Source of the DNA: Sporocytophaga myxococcoides
GTDB lineage: Bacteria > Bacteroidota > Bacteroidia > Cytophagales > Cytophagaceae
Reading direction: 5' to 3'
Length of the DNA: 64,000 bases
NCBI RefSeq assembly: GCF_000775915.1
Contig: NZ_BBLT01000015.1
Span: forward strand, 26,700-90,699
The notes below the pieces were generated by a model. It was not told where the DNA came from and did no database searches. It saw only the letters and a program-made list of their open reading frames with translations. The position numbers were made by a program, and so were the translations under genes. Below, piece after piece: positions 44,092 to 52,771 of the stretch. The first letter of the stretch is position 1, and every line of letters starts with the position of its first letter.

Positions 44092-45054
44092 ATGATCTGG
44101 AGTAAACCTATCGGTATTCTTGAATATACACTTATCGGAATTTTTCTCCTGTTTTACCTCATGTATTTTATCCGGATGATACTTGTTTCATCCAAAGTAA
44201 AAAGCAATATGAGGAGATCTTTCTATAAATTCTTCCTCCGCTCTGCTTATTTCGGAGCTTTCATTATAGCTTTCCTTGGACCTTCTTTCGGAGATACCAA
44301 AAAGGAAATTAAAACTACAAGAAAAGACATCTTCTTTGTACTTGATGTTTCGGCCTCTATGAATAGTAATGATGTACTTCCTTCCAGAATCGAAAAGGCT
44401 CAAAAAGAGCTTTCCAATGTTGCAGACCGATTAAACTCTGCCCGAATCGGCCTGATCACTTTTTCTTCGGATGCCAACCTACTCTGCCCTCTCACCTATG
44501 ACAAAGATGCTTTCAAAATGTTCCTTCAGTCCATTACAAAACGACAGGTAGGCGGCACCTCTAATATAAGCTCAGGCATGCAACTTGCAATGGAAAAGCT
44601 TTCTGCAACTAAAACGAAAATTCACGATGTGGGAAAGTTTGTCATTCTTATATCTGACGGGGAAAATTTTGGAGCAGATCCGGACAAATTATTAAAGTTA
44701 TTCAAACAAAATAAAATCTCCCTCCTCACCGTAGGTATTGGTACATCTTCCGGAGGCACCATACCTGAAACTTATGGACCTAAAAAAGATAAAGAAGGGC
44801 AGGAAATAATCACATCTCTACGATCCTCTGAATTGAAAAAACTTGCTTCAACAACCGGTGGTTCTTATTTCGAAACAAACGATAACAGAAATGATCTGAA
44901 TTACCTTTCTGAACGGATCAACCAAATTGAAGGGGTGACAACAGGCTATCAGAAAGTTGATGCTACCGCAAATAAATACTTCTATTTCCTCCTTTTTGGT
45001 TTGTTTCTTATACTTCTGGATGTTTTAATCACTGTTAAAACCATTAGTTTATGA
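44092..45054 (+). CDS. VWA-domain membrane protein (Bat family)
   Basis: A 320-residue membrane protein. Two N-terminal membrane segments (~10-30 and ~48-64), a von Willebrand A domain (~78-275) with MIDAS residues DVSASMNS (D-x-S-x-S), a Thr in GGTSNISSG and the Asp in LISDGENFG, and a C-terminal membrane helix (~298-316). This matches BatA/BatB of the Bacteroides aerotolerance operon. It overlaps the TPR gene downstream by four bases. Metal-dependent protein binding at the membrane is expected. Confidence 0.92.
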   Translation: MIWSKPIGILEYTLIGIFLLFYLMYFIRMILVSSKVKSNMRRSFYKFFLRSAYFGAFIIAFLGPSFGDTKKEIKTTRKDIFFVLDVSASMNSNDVLPSRIEKAQKELSNVADRLNSARIGLITFSSDANLLCPLTYDKDAFKMFLQSITKRQVGGTSNISSGMQLAMEKLSATKTKIHDVGKFVILISDGENFGADPDKLLKLFKQNKISLLTVGIGTSSGGTIPETYGPKKDKEGQEIITSLRSSELKKLASTTGGSYFETNDNRNDLNYLSERINQIEGVTTGYQKVDATANKYFYFLLFGLFLILLDVLITVKTISL

Positions 45055-45881
45055 GACTGATACTTCTCGCAAATATATTTGTTACTATCTGGAGTTTCCT
45101 GAACAGATTTTCGGAAATCAACAATTATATTGACTCCGCAGAGCAGAACTTTCAGAAGGGCGAATATGAATTTGCGATAAAGGATTATTCAATTCTCATC
45201 AACAAGTACAAGATCAAGGATGAAGACATTCTGTTAAACCTTGCCCACAGCTATTATAATATTCAGGATACAGCCAATTCAAAAAAAATATATCATAATT
45301 TGTTGAACTCAGAAGATAGAATTACCAGATCAATAGCTCATCAACAACTGGCAAACGTCTTCTGGATGACTGGAAAAAAAAACAAAGCCATTTACCATTA
45401 TACAGAATCTCTGAAAGCAAACACGGCCAATGAAATTGCCAGAATCAATTTTGAACTCATTCAGAAATTGATAAAACTAGAAGAGCAATATCAAACCGGA
45501 GTTGGATATAAAAAAGAAAAACAGGCTTCCAATCAGGAAAATACAGGAAAAGCATCAGATGAAAACCAGATTGGAAGTGGAAATTCAATAGGCAACTCTG
45601 GAAACAAAGGCGCTAATAATACAGAAAAATCAGCTTCAGAAGGAAGTGGAAAACATCAGGGAGGTCAATCCAATCCGGAAAATGAGAAAAATGAACTGAG
45701 AAATCAAAAAAATGGTAATAAGGAGAATGAAGACTTAATTTCTAATAGATTAAAAGCTGCTAATCTAAGTCTTCAAAGAGCAAGAGCAATTCTTGATGCT
45801 ATGAAGCAAAATGAAATTCAGTACCTTCAGCAAAAACAAATGACCAAACCTGAAGACGCTCAGGATTTACCAGACTGGTAG
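45051..45881 (+). CDS. TPR-repeat protein (BatC-like)
   Basis: A 276-residue protein with an N-terminal signal or anchor (~1-18), about three tetratricopeptide repeats (~25-140: NFQKGEYEFAIKDYSILINK, LLNLAHSYYNIQDTANSKK, LANVFWMTGKKNKAIYHYTE), then a low-complexity Asn/Gly/Ser/Glu linker (~165-225) and a charged C-terminal helix. It follows the VWA gene with ATGA overlap, the arrangement of BatB-BatC. The low-complexity segment is the usual BatC tail. Confidence 0.88.
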   Translation: MRLILLANIFVTIWSFLNRFSEINNYIDSAEQNFQKGEYEFAIKDYSILINKYKIKDEDILLNLAHSYYNIQDTANSKKIYHNLLNSEDRITRSIAHQQLANVFWMTGKKNKAIYHYTESLKANTANEIARINFELIQKLIKLEEQYQTGVGYKKEKQASNQENTGKASDENQIGSGNSIGNSGNKGANNTEKSASEGSGKHQGGQSNPENEKNELRNQKNGNKENEDLISNRLKAANLSLQRARAILDAMKQNEIQYLQQKQMTKPEDAQDLPDW

Positions 45882-45974
45882 CAAAATCAACTTAATCAGT
45901 AGCTTATAACAAAGTTTAACCGAATTGTATTTAGAGCGTACAAGCTAGCGTTGAATTTAAACCTAACATAGAAT

Positions 45975-47153
45975 ATGAAAGAAGTATATATCATATCAGC
46001 AGTGAGAACACCCATAGGCAGTTTTGGAGGCTCACTGGCAAATTTTTCAGCTACACAGCTAGGCAGTATCGCTATTAAAGGTGTTTTGGATAAATCAAAA
46101 GTCAAACCTTCGGATGTGGAAGAGGTAATCATGGGCAATGTACTTACCGCAAATCTAGGACAGGCACCTGCACGACAAGCAGCAATATTTGCCGGCCTTC
46201 CCACCTCTGTTGTTTGTACAACTATTAACAAGGTTTGCGCTTCTGGAATGAAAGCGGTAATGCTGGGTGCTCAATCTATAATGCTGGGTAATGCAGATAT
46301 AGTAATTGCAGGGGGAATGGAAAGCATGTCTAATGTTCCATACTATGCAGACAGAGCAAGATTCGGATTACGTCTCGGACATGGCACGATGACTGATGGT
46401 ATTATCAAAGATGGTTTGTGGGATGTCTATAAGGATTATCACATGGGCAATGCTGCTGAGAACACAGCCAGACAAATGAATATTACCCGTGAGATGCAAG
46501 ATAACTTTGCCATTGAAAGTTACAAGAGGGCTGCAGAAGCCGTAAAATCAGGGGCTTTCAAAGAAGAGATAGTACCGGTAAAAATTGAGCAGAGAGGCAA
46601 AGAACCTTTGGTTATATCGGAAGATGAAGAATATACAAAAGTAAATTTCGAAAAAATACCAGGCCTTAAACCGGTCTTTGACAAGGAAGGTAGTGTTACC
46701 GCTGCAAATGCAAGTACGCTCAATGATGGCGCTTCTGCCCTGCTTCTGATGAGTAAAGAAAAATCTGAAAGCCTTGGTCTTAAACCTCTCGCATCTATTA
46801 TAGGATTTGCAGATGCCGAGCAAGATCCGGAATGGTTTACCACAACTCCCTCCCTTGCTATACCAAAGGCTATCAACCTTGCAGGAATATCAGCTTCTGA
46901 AGTTGATTACTATGAAATAAATGAAGCTTTTTCTGTAGTATCCATTGCCAATAATATAAAACTTGGCCTGGATCCTTCAAAAGTGAATATTTATGGAGGT
47001 GCAGTCGCACTTGGCCATCCAATTGGTTGTTCCGGAGCAAGAATCATCACCACACTGACAAGCGTATTAAACAATAAGAATGGAGCTATTGGAGTTAGTG
47101 GAATTTGTAACGGTGGTGGCGGAGCCTCGGCTTTGGTTATCAGAAAAAATTAA
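45975..47153 (+). CDS. Acetyl-CoA acetyltransferase (thiolase)
   Basis: A 392-residue degradative/biosynthetic thiolase. The acyl-accepting Cys is C88 (NKVCASGMKAVM). Further signatures are NVNIYGGAVALGHPIGCSGAR-like, with the catalytic His, and the C-terminal Cys in GICNGGGGASAL. It condenses or cleaves acetoacetyl-CoA and longer 3-ketoacyl-CoA. Stands alone with 93 bases upstream. Chain-length preference is not predictable. Confidence 0.96.
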   Translation: MKEVYIISAVRTPIGSFGGSLANFSATQLGSIAIKGVLDKSKVKPSDVEEVIMGNVLTANLGQAPARQAAIFAGLPTSVVCTTINKVCASGMKAVMLGAQSIMLGNADIVIAGGMESMSNVPYYADRARFGLRLGHGTMTDGIIKDGLWDVYKDYHMGNAAENTARQMNITREMQDNFAIESYKRAAEAVKSGAFKEEIVPVKIEQRGKEPLVISEDEEYTKVNFEKIPGLKPVFDKEGSVTAANASTLNDGASALLLMSKEKSESLGLKPLASIIGFADAEQDPEWFTTTPSLAIPKAINLAGISASEVDYYEINEAFSVVSIANNIKLGLDPSKVNIYGGAVALGHPIGCSGARIITTLTSVLNNKNGAIGVSGICNGGGGASALVIRKN

Positions 47154-47213
47154 AGTCTGACTAATTCTAATAGAAAATACAAAGTATACGTTCTGCTTAA
47201 AACTTTTCTTGTT

Positions 47214-48860
47214 ATGTCCTTTTTATTCAGAAATGTAATTCTTCTTCTTGTACTACTGGCTGCCGTTCCGGCACTTGGCCAAAGTCAGAAGCTGATCTCT
47301 ACCTATTATCCTAAATATGATAGTGCAGGAATGAAAATTCCTGTAAGAGAACAATATTATGTAAATGAAGATGACACAACAGTAAAAAACGGAAGCTATA
47401 CTTTGTTTTCCCCGGAAGGAGATATACTTATAAAATCAAACTATAAAGACAACCTCCTTGATGGGACCTATGCCGAATTTTACGAAAATGATAATCCTAA
47501 AGTAAAATCCACATACTCCAATGGCAGAAAGATCGGAGAACAGCTAAACTACTCTATTCAGGGAACCCTCCTTTCAAAAGAAGTATATGAAAAGACTTCA
47601 GCTTCCGACCTTCAGCTTTATAAAAAATATGCTCCTTCCGGAAAGCTTACAGGCGAAGGCTTTGTCAAAAATGGTTTGTATGACAGTACACTTACTGAAT
47701 ACTATGAAAACGGAGCTGTAAAAACCAGGATAACATTCAGAGAAGGCAAAAGAAAGGGACCATTTTCTGTATTCGACCCCAAAGGTACTCTTTTACAGAA
47801 GGGCTTCTATGAGAATGATAGCCTCAACGGAATGATCACCTCTTATTTTAATAGCGGCAAGATCAAAAGCACTGCCATGTATAAGAAAGGAGCAGTAGAT
47901 GGAATTGTTGAGGAATATTATCAGTCAGGCAAGGTACGCTCTGAGATTACTTATCAGGACAATAAGAAAAATGGGATAGCCAAAACCTTTTATGAAAACG
48001 GGAATCCTGAAACAGAAGAAAACTACAAAGGAGGATTCCCTTCCGGCTTCTTCAAGACTTATTATCCTGAAGGTGGAATTGAAACCGAATCTTTTAAAGA
48101 TGGCAACAAAAATCAGATTAAATTTAAAAGATACAACAAAGCTGGCACTGTCATCTCGGAAGGAATCATGGTAAACGGTCAGCCGGAAGGAACCGTTAAT
48201 TCATTTTATGATAATGGGGCGCCTAAAAGTGTATTTAACTACAAAGCAGGAGTTAAAACCGGAAAAAATGTTTCCTACCATGAAAATGGTAACATTTCAG
48301 AAGAAAGCATTATTAAATCAGAAGATGTCGGGGTCACACAAAACACAAAGCTGTATAATAAAGAAGGTAAGCTAATTCATCAACAACACTATATCACATT
48401 ATCCGAGAAGTCAGCAAATGGCAAACGCAATTCGGAAAAAAATAAAAGCATTACAGGGGATCTGGATAAAATCAAAACAGGGGAATGGACTTCATATTGG
48501 GACAATGGCAAGCTTAAATCAAAAGAAATTTACGTCAATAATGCCATTCATGGAGAACGTTTAGTTTATGATTCTGAAGAACATTTAATCGAAAAACAAT
48601 ACTATTCCAATGGAATAAAATCTGGAGTATGGCAGGCCTTCTACCCTTCAGGAAAAGTAAAAAGCCAAACGACCTATAAAAACAGCACTCCATATGGTAA
48701 TCATAAAAACTTTTTTGAAAACGGTCAGATTGAGTTTACCGGAAGTTATATCAATGGTAAGAAGACAGGCACCTGGAACTACTATAATGCTGAAGGTAAA
48801 CAAGTTCTAAGCGAGCAATATAAAAATGACGTAAAAATCTCGGAAAAAATTTATAAGTAA
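47214..48860 (+). CDS. Exported MORN/YwqK repeat protein
   Basis: A 548-residue protein with a signal peptide (~1-22, ending ALGQ) and about 18 repeats of the MORN-2 type (Y-x-x-N-G-x-x-K-x-x-x-x-Y-x-x-G-x-x-x-G; for example YYENGAVKTRITFREGKRKG). Databases often call these YwqK-family antitoxins, but the exported multi-repeat form is more likely a structural or surface protein. No toxin partner is adjacent. A weak terminator follows. Confidence 0.88.
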   Translation: MSFLFRNVILLLVLLAAVPALGQSQKLISTYYPKYDSAGMKIPVREQYYVNEDDTTVKNGSYTLFSPEGDILIKSNYKDNLLDGTYAEFYENDNPKVKSTYSNGRKIGEQLNYSIQGTLLSKEVYEKTSASDLQLYKKYAPSGKLTGEGFVKNGLYDSTLTEYYENGAVKTRITFREGKRKGPFSVFDPKGTLLQKGFYENDSLNGMITSYFNSGKIKSTAMYKKGAVDGIVEEYYQSGKVRSEITYQDNKKNGIAKTFYENGNPETEENYKGGFPSGFFKTYYPEGGIETESFKDGNKNQIKFKRYNKAGTVISEGIMVNGQPEGTVNSFYDNGAPKSVFNYKAGVKTGKNVSYHENGNISEESIIKSEDVGVTQNTKLYNKEGKLIHQQHYITLSEKSANGKRNSEKNKSITGDLDKIKTGEWTSYWDNGKLKSKEIYVNNAIHGERLVYDSEEHLIEKQYYSNGIKSGVWQAFYPSGKVKSQTTYKNSTPYGNHKNFFENGQIEFTGSYINGKKTGTWNYYNAEGKQVLSEQYKNDVKISEKIYK

Positions 48861-48873
48861 TCCCCACTAAAAT

Positions 48874-48910
48874 TAACCTTGTGCCATCGTAAGGTTATTT
48901 TTTTTTATAT
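48874..48910 (+). terminator. Terminator after the MORN gene
   Basis: A short stem (aacctt / aaggtt) with a T-run (about nine T) directly upstream of purC. Confidence 0.6.
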
Positions 48911-48932
48911 TTTTGCTTTTCTGAATTATAGC

Positions 48933-49880
48933 ATGAACGCAATAAAAGAAACCAACTTCTCCTTTCCCGGACAGACGGCATTTTACAGGGGAAAAGTAAG
49001 AGATGTCTATTCATTTGCAGATAAAATTGTAATGGTAGCATCAGACAGAATTTCAGCATTTGATGTGGTGCTCCCTGAGCCCATCCCCTATAAAGGACAG
49101 GTGCTTAACCAAATAGCATCAATTTTCCTTAAAGCAACATCCGATATAGTACCAAACTGGGTTAAATCCGTTCCGGACCCATCAGTGACAATTGGAATTA
49201 AATGCACAACCTTCCCTGTTGAGATGGTGATCAGAGGCTACCTTGCCGGTCATGCCTGGAGAGAATACAAAGCAGGTAAAAGGACGCTTTGCGGAGTTGC
49301 ACTTCCTGAAGGTCTTAAAGAGAATGATCCTCTTCCTTCACCTATAATTACCCCTACAACCAAAGCAAGTGAAGGCCATGATGAAGATATTTCAAGAGAA
49401 GAAATATTAAAACAAGGGCTTGTATCTGAGGAAGATTATATTGTTCTCGAAAAATATACAAGAGCTTTATTCCAAAGAGGCACAGAAATAGCAAAAACCA
49501 GAGATCTGATATTAGTAGATACAAAGTATGAGTTTGGGCATACCGATGGAAAAATCTACCTGATTGATGAGGTACATACCCCTGATTCTTCAAGATATTT
49601 TTATGCAAAAGGTTACGAAGAAAGACAGAAAAAGGGGGAAGTTCAAAAACAGTTATCTAAGGAATTTGTAAGACAATGGCTCATTGAAAACGGATTTCAA
49701 GGTAAGGAAGGACAAAAAATTCCACAAATGACTCCGGAAATAGTGAATAATATATCGGAAAGGTACATTGAACTTTTCGAAAAAGTTACAGGGGAAAATT
49801 TCAAAAAGCCCAGTTCTACTGAAGATATTCAGGAGAGAATAAAGAAAAACATACTTAATGCAATAAATGCTAATAATTGA
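48933..49880 (+). CDS. purC: Phosphoribosylaminoimidazole-succinocarboxamide synthase (SAICAR synthase)
   Basis: A 315-residue enzyme that joins CAIR with aspartate using ATP in purine synthesis. [12 protein letters not shown] is the nucleotide-binding start, [18 protein letters not shown] and [15 protein letters not shown] are family signatures, and VDTKYEFG and [12 protein letters not shown] follow. The start at 48933 (MNAIKETNF) is chosen because the longer frame from 48879 would overlap the terminator. It leads a compact cluster of STAS, rnz and yhhQ genes. Confidence 0.97.
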   Translation: MNAIKETNFSFPGQTAFYRGKVRDVYSFADKIVMVASDRISAFDVVLPEPIPYKGQVLNQIASIFLKATSDIVPNWVKSVPDPSVTIGIKCTTFPVEMVIRGYLAGHAWREYKAGKRTLCGVALPEGLKENDPLPSPIITPTTKASEGHDEDISREEILKQGLVSEEDYIVLEKYTRALFQRGTEIAKTRDLILVDTKYEFGHTDGKIYLIDEVHTPDSSRYFYAKGYEERQKKGEVQKQLSKEFVRQWLIENGFQGKEGQKIPQMTPEIVNNISERYIELFEKVTGENFKKPSSTEDIQERIKKNILNAINANN

Positions 49881-49925
49881 TTTTTAAAAGATTTTTTATA
49901 AATTTAGATACCTAAGGGGAATTAT

Positions 49926-50309
49926 ATGAAATATACGATTGAAAAAACAGAGAAATACAGTCTTGTTCAGCTTCACGAAGAAAAACTGACTTCTGCAACT
50001 GCACCTGAGTTAAAATCAGAATTAGTAAAATTAAATGCAGAAGGTTCAAAAAACATCATTCTTGATATGAATGACGTGAAATATGTCGATTCATCAGGAC
50101 TAAGCTCTATTCTTGTTGGAAATCGCCTTTGTGATAACGAACAAGGAATGTTTGTGTTAACCGGAATAAGCGATCATGTAATGAAACTGATTAAAATCTC
50201 CCATCTAGACAACATTCTTAATCTGATTCCAACAGTAGAAGAGTCTGTTGACGCAATATTCATGAATGAATTGGAGAAAAACCTTAGAGCTGAAAATAAA
50301 GAAGAATAA
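49926..50309 (+). CDS. STAS-domain anti-sigma-factor antagonist-like protein
   Basis: A 127-residue SpoIIAA-like protein. The regulatory loop is YVDSSGLSSIL (54-64) with the phosphorylatable Ser in DSSG intact, unlike the chemotaxis STAS protein at 18126. It probably partners an anti-sigma or kinase-like protein encoded elsewhere. It lies 45 bases after purC and 5 bases before rnz. Confidence 0.92.
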   Translation: MKYTIEKTEKYSLVQLHEEKLTSATAPELKSELVKLNAEGSKNIILDMNDVKYVDSSGLSSILVGNRLCDNEQGMFVLTGISDHVMKLIKISHLDNILNLIPTVEESVDAIFMNELEKNLRAENKEE

Positions 50310-50314
50310 TCGCA

Positions 50315-51238
50315 TTGCCTTTTGAAATTAAAATACTAGGCTCTAGTTCAGCCACTCCTGTATTTAACAGGCACCATTCTTCGCAACTACTAACAATCAA
50401 CAACCAGCTATTTCTTATTGATTGTGGAGAAGGAACACAACTCCAACTGATCAAATACAAGATCAGATTTACGAAGATAAACTACATATTCATCTCTCAC
50501 CTGCATGGAGATCATTACCTCGGTCTCGTTGGATTACTGAGTACCATGCACTTAAACGGGAGGACCAAAGACTTATATCTCTTTGGTCCTCCCGGGCTGG
50601 ACGAAATCATCACAATCCAGCTTAAACATTCGGAAACTTTCCTAAACTTTAAAATCATTTTTACCGAACTAGATACCACGACTCAAAAGGTTATCCTGGA
50701 TTTGGAGAATCTGACTGTAGAGACTATTCCTCTGATACACAGAATAAACTGTTGTGGGTTTCTTTTTAAAGAAAAACCTAAGAAAAGAAAAATCGATAAA
50801 ACCAAAATTCCTGATCATGTAACCCCTCTTCAGATAATTGCTTTAAAAGAAGGAGAAGATGTAATAGATAAAGAAGGTAATTTGCTAAAAAGTGAACAAT
50901 ATACGTTCCCGGCAAGAAAAAGTAGAAGCTACGCATATTGTTCCGATACAGCATACAACCCTGGCATGTTTGGACAAATAAAAGGTGTGGATATGCTTTA
51001 CCACGAGGCAACCTTTCTGCATGACATGGAAAGCAGGGCAAAAGAAACTTATCATAGTACAACTCTTCAGGCAGCTTGGACAGCAAAGGAAACCAAAGTT
51101 AAAACCTTGTTGCTGGGTCATTTTTCGGCAAGATATAAGGATATAGAGCCACATCTGGCAGAAGCAAGAACTATATTCCAAAATTCCTTTCTGGCTGAAG
51201 AAGGTTTGGTATTCACAATAGATGATGAACCGTTATGA
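50315..51238 (+). CDS. rnz: Ribonuclease Z
   Basis: A 307-residue zinc-dependent metallo-beta-lactamase-fold endonuclease that cuts the 3' trailer of tRNA precursors. The zinc motif is FISHLHGDHYLGLVGLL, with a second ligand region AYCSDTAYNP and HEATFLHD and LLLGHFSARY. The start is TTG at 50315 (PFEIKILGSSSATPVF follows, the family's normal N-terminus); no ATG fits. It overlaps yhhQ by four bases. Confidence 0.96.
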   Translation: MPFEIKILGSSSATPVFNRHHSSQLLTINNQLFLIDCGEGTQLQLIKYKIRFTKINYIFISHLHGDHYLGLVGLLSTMHLNGRTKDLYLFGPPGLDEIITIQLKHSETFLNFKIIFTELDTTTQKVILDLENLTVETIPLIHRINCCGFLFKEKPKKRKIDKTKIPDHVTPLQIIALKEGEDVIDKEGNLLKSEQYTFPARKSRSYAYCSDTAYNPGMFGQIKGVDMLYHEATFLHDMESRAKETYHSTTLQAAWTAKETKVKTLLLGHFSARYKDIEPHLAEARTIFQNSFLAEEGLVFTIDDEPL

Positions 51239-52014
51239 AAGATACGATTTCAGGAAAAAAGATGAATCTATTCATCTTTCTGACCGGAATTTTCCTCGTT
51301 AATGCGCTTACCGCTGAAATCATAGGACCTAAAATATTTTCTCTTGAAGCTCTATTGGGCTTTAAACCAGCTCAAATACCTTTTTGGAACAACATCAAAC
51401 TAGACTTTAATCTTACAGCCGGGGCAATCATCTGGCCTGTTGTTTTTATAATTACAGACATTATTAATGAATATTTCGGAAAAGACGGAGTAAAAAAAAT
51501 AAGTTATCTTGCTGCAATTCTTATTGCTTATGGGTTTGGAGTCATCTATATCGCTACAGATCTTCCTCCCGCCGAATTCTGGATTAAGATCAACAATACT
51601 GATCATACTGGCACTCCATTTAATATTGATTATGCTTACGGTAAAATCTTCAGGCAAGGCTTTGGAATCATGATAGGATCCATACTGGCCTTTCTGGTTA
51701 GCCAGCTTCTGGATGCATATGTATTTCATACCATAAAAAATAAAACAGCAGGCAAAGGAATCTGGTTGAGAGCTACTCTTTCAACTCTTATATCCCAACT
51801 CATTGACAGTTTTCTGGTACTTTATATAGCCTTTTATATCTTTGGAGGAGAGTCTCAATGGTCCTTGTCACAGATCTTTTCTATAGGAATCATTAACTAT
51901 ATCTACAAGTTTAGTGTTGCAGTTATACTGACTCCACTACTCTATGTTGCACATTATTTAATTGATATCTATCTGAAAGATCCTAAATCTGAAAATGCAC
52001 TAGCTCTTGATTAA
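51235..52014 (+). CDS. yhhQ: Queuosine precursor transporter
   Basis: A 259-residue integral membrane protein of the VUT family with about six membrane helices. TDIINEYFGKDGVKK and LRATLSTLISQLIDSFLVLY are family signatures. It imports queuosine precursors such as 7-cyano-7-deazaguanine for tRNA modification, which fits the neighbouring tRNA-processing rnz. It overlaps rnz (ATGA) and, convergently, the 3' end of the methyltransferase gene by four bases. Confidence 0.93.
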   Translation: MKDTISGKKMNLFIFLTGIFLVNALTAEIIGPKIFSLEALLGFKPAQIPFWNNIKLDFNLTAGAIIWPVVFIITDIINEYFGKDGVKKISYLAAILIAYGFGVIYIATDLPPAEFWIKINNTDHTGTPFNIDYAYGKIFRQGFGIMIGSILAFLVSQLLDAYVFHTIKNKTAGKGIWLRATLSTLISQLIDSFLVLYIAFYIFGGESQWSLSQIFSIGIINYIYKFSVAVILTPLLYVAHYLIDIYLKDPKSENALALD

Positions 52015-52766
52015 GATTTCCTTCTTCTTACATTATCAAGAATAACTGCACTTGCGACTGCAACATTTAAAGATTCCGCGCCACCAAACCGAGGGATTGT
52101 AATCTTATCTGTTACATACTCCTCGAGTTCCTTGTTTATACCTGAAGCTTCATTCCCTAATAGTATTGCACCTGTTTCAGGAAAATTTATTTTATGAATG
52201 TTATCACCATTGAGGAACGCACCAAAAACTTTCACGCCAGCATTATTTAATTCTTTAAGATAGATTTGCAGATTACAGTAGTACATATCTACACGAATAA
52301 ATGATCCTTTTGTAGCGGAAATAACTTTAGGATTATAACGTTCCGCACATTGTTCGCTGCAAATTATTTTTGAAATCCCATACCAGTCTGCAATTCGAAT
52401 CAAAGTACCAAGATTTCCGGGATCTCTAACCTCATCCAGTACAAGTATAAACTCTCCTTTATTTGCATTCAACGGCCTCTCCTCTTTCATTTTCACAATA
52501 GCTAATGCAGCATTATTACTTTCCAGTGTACCGGCTTCGCTCAACTCTTTCTCATCAGCATATTCATAGTCGACACAAGAAGATTTTAAGATAACTTCAT
52601 TTTCTTCAAAAAAATGGCGCGTAACAAAAAGATGCTCAATCTTAAAGTCAGAGTCTAATAATTCCTTCACATTTATAGCACCTTCAACCAAAAACATTTG
52701 GTGCAGTTTACGGTATTTCTTAATTTGTAAAGATTTGATAAGTTTTTGTTTATTTCTGGAAATCAT
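52011..52766 (-). CDS. RNA 2'-O-methyltransferase, SpoU/TrmH family
   Basis: A 251-residue enzyme. An N-terminal substrate-binding domain (~1-80; RKLHQMFLVEGAINVKELL) is followed by the SPOUT knot: VLDEVRDPGNLGTLIRIADW (motif 1), ILLGNEASGI (motif 2) and IPRFGGAESLNVAVASAVIL (motif 3). It methylates ribose in tRNA or 23S rRNA. Its start codon is only 5 bases from that of the divergent tamL gene. Confidence 0.95.
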   Translation of the reverse strand: MISRNKQKLIKSLQIKKYRKLHQMFLVEGAINVKELLDSDFKIEHLFVTRHFFEENEVILKSSCVDYEYADEKELSEAGTLESNNAALAIVKMKEERPLNANKGEFILVLDEVRDPGNLGTLIRIADWYGISKIICSEQCAERYNPKVISATKGSFIRVDMYYCNLQIYLKELNNAGVKVFGAFLNGDNIHKINFPETGAILLGNEASGINKELEEYVTDKITIPRFGGAESLNVAVASAVILDNVRRRKS

Positions 52767-52771
52767 ACCCA

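Noticed and set aside
47214..48860. Toxin-antitoxin role for the YwqK-type repeat protein
   Set aside because: It has a signal peptide and many repeats and no toxin gene is adjacent; the family label is not evidence for a TA system.
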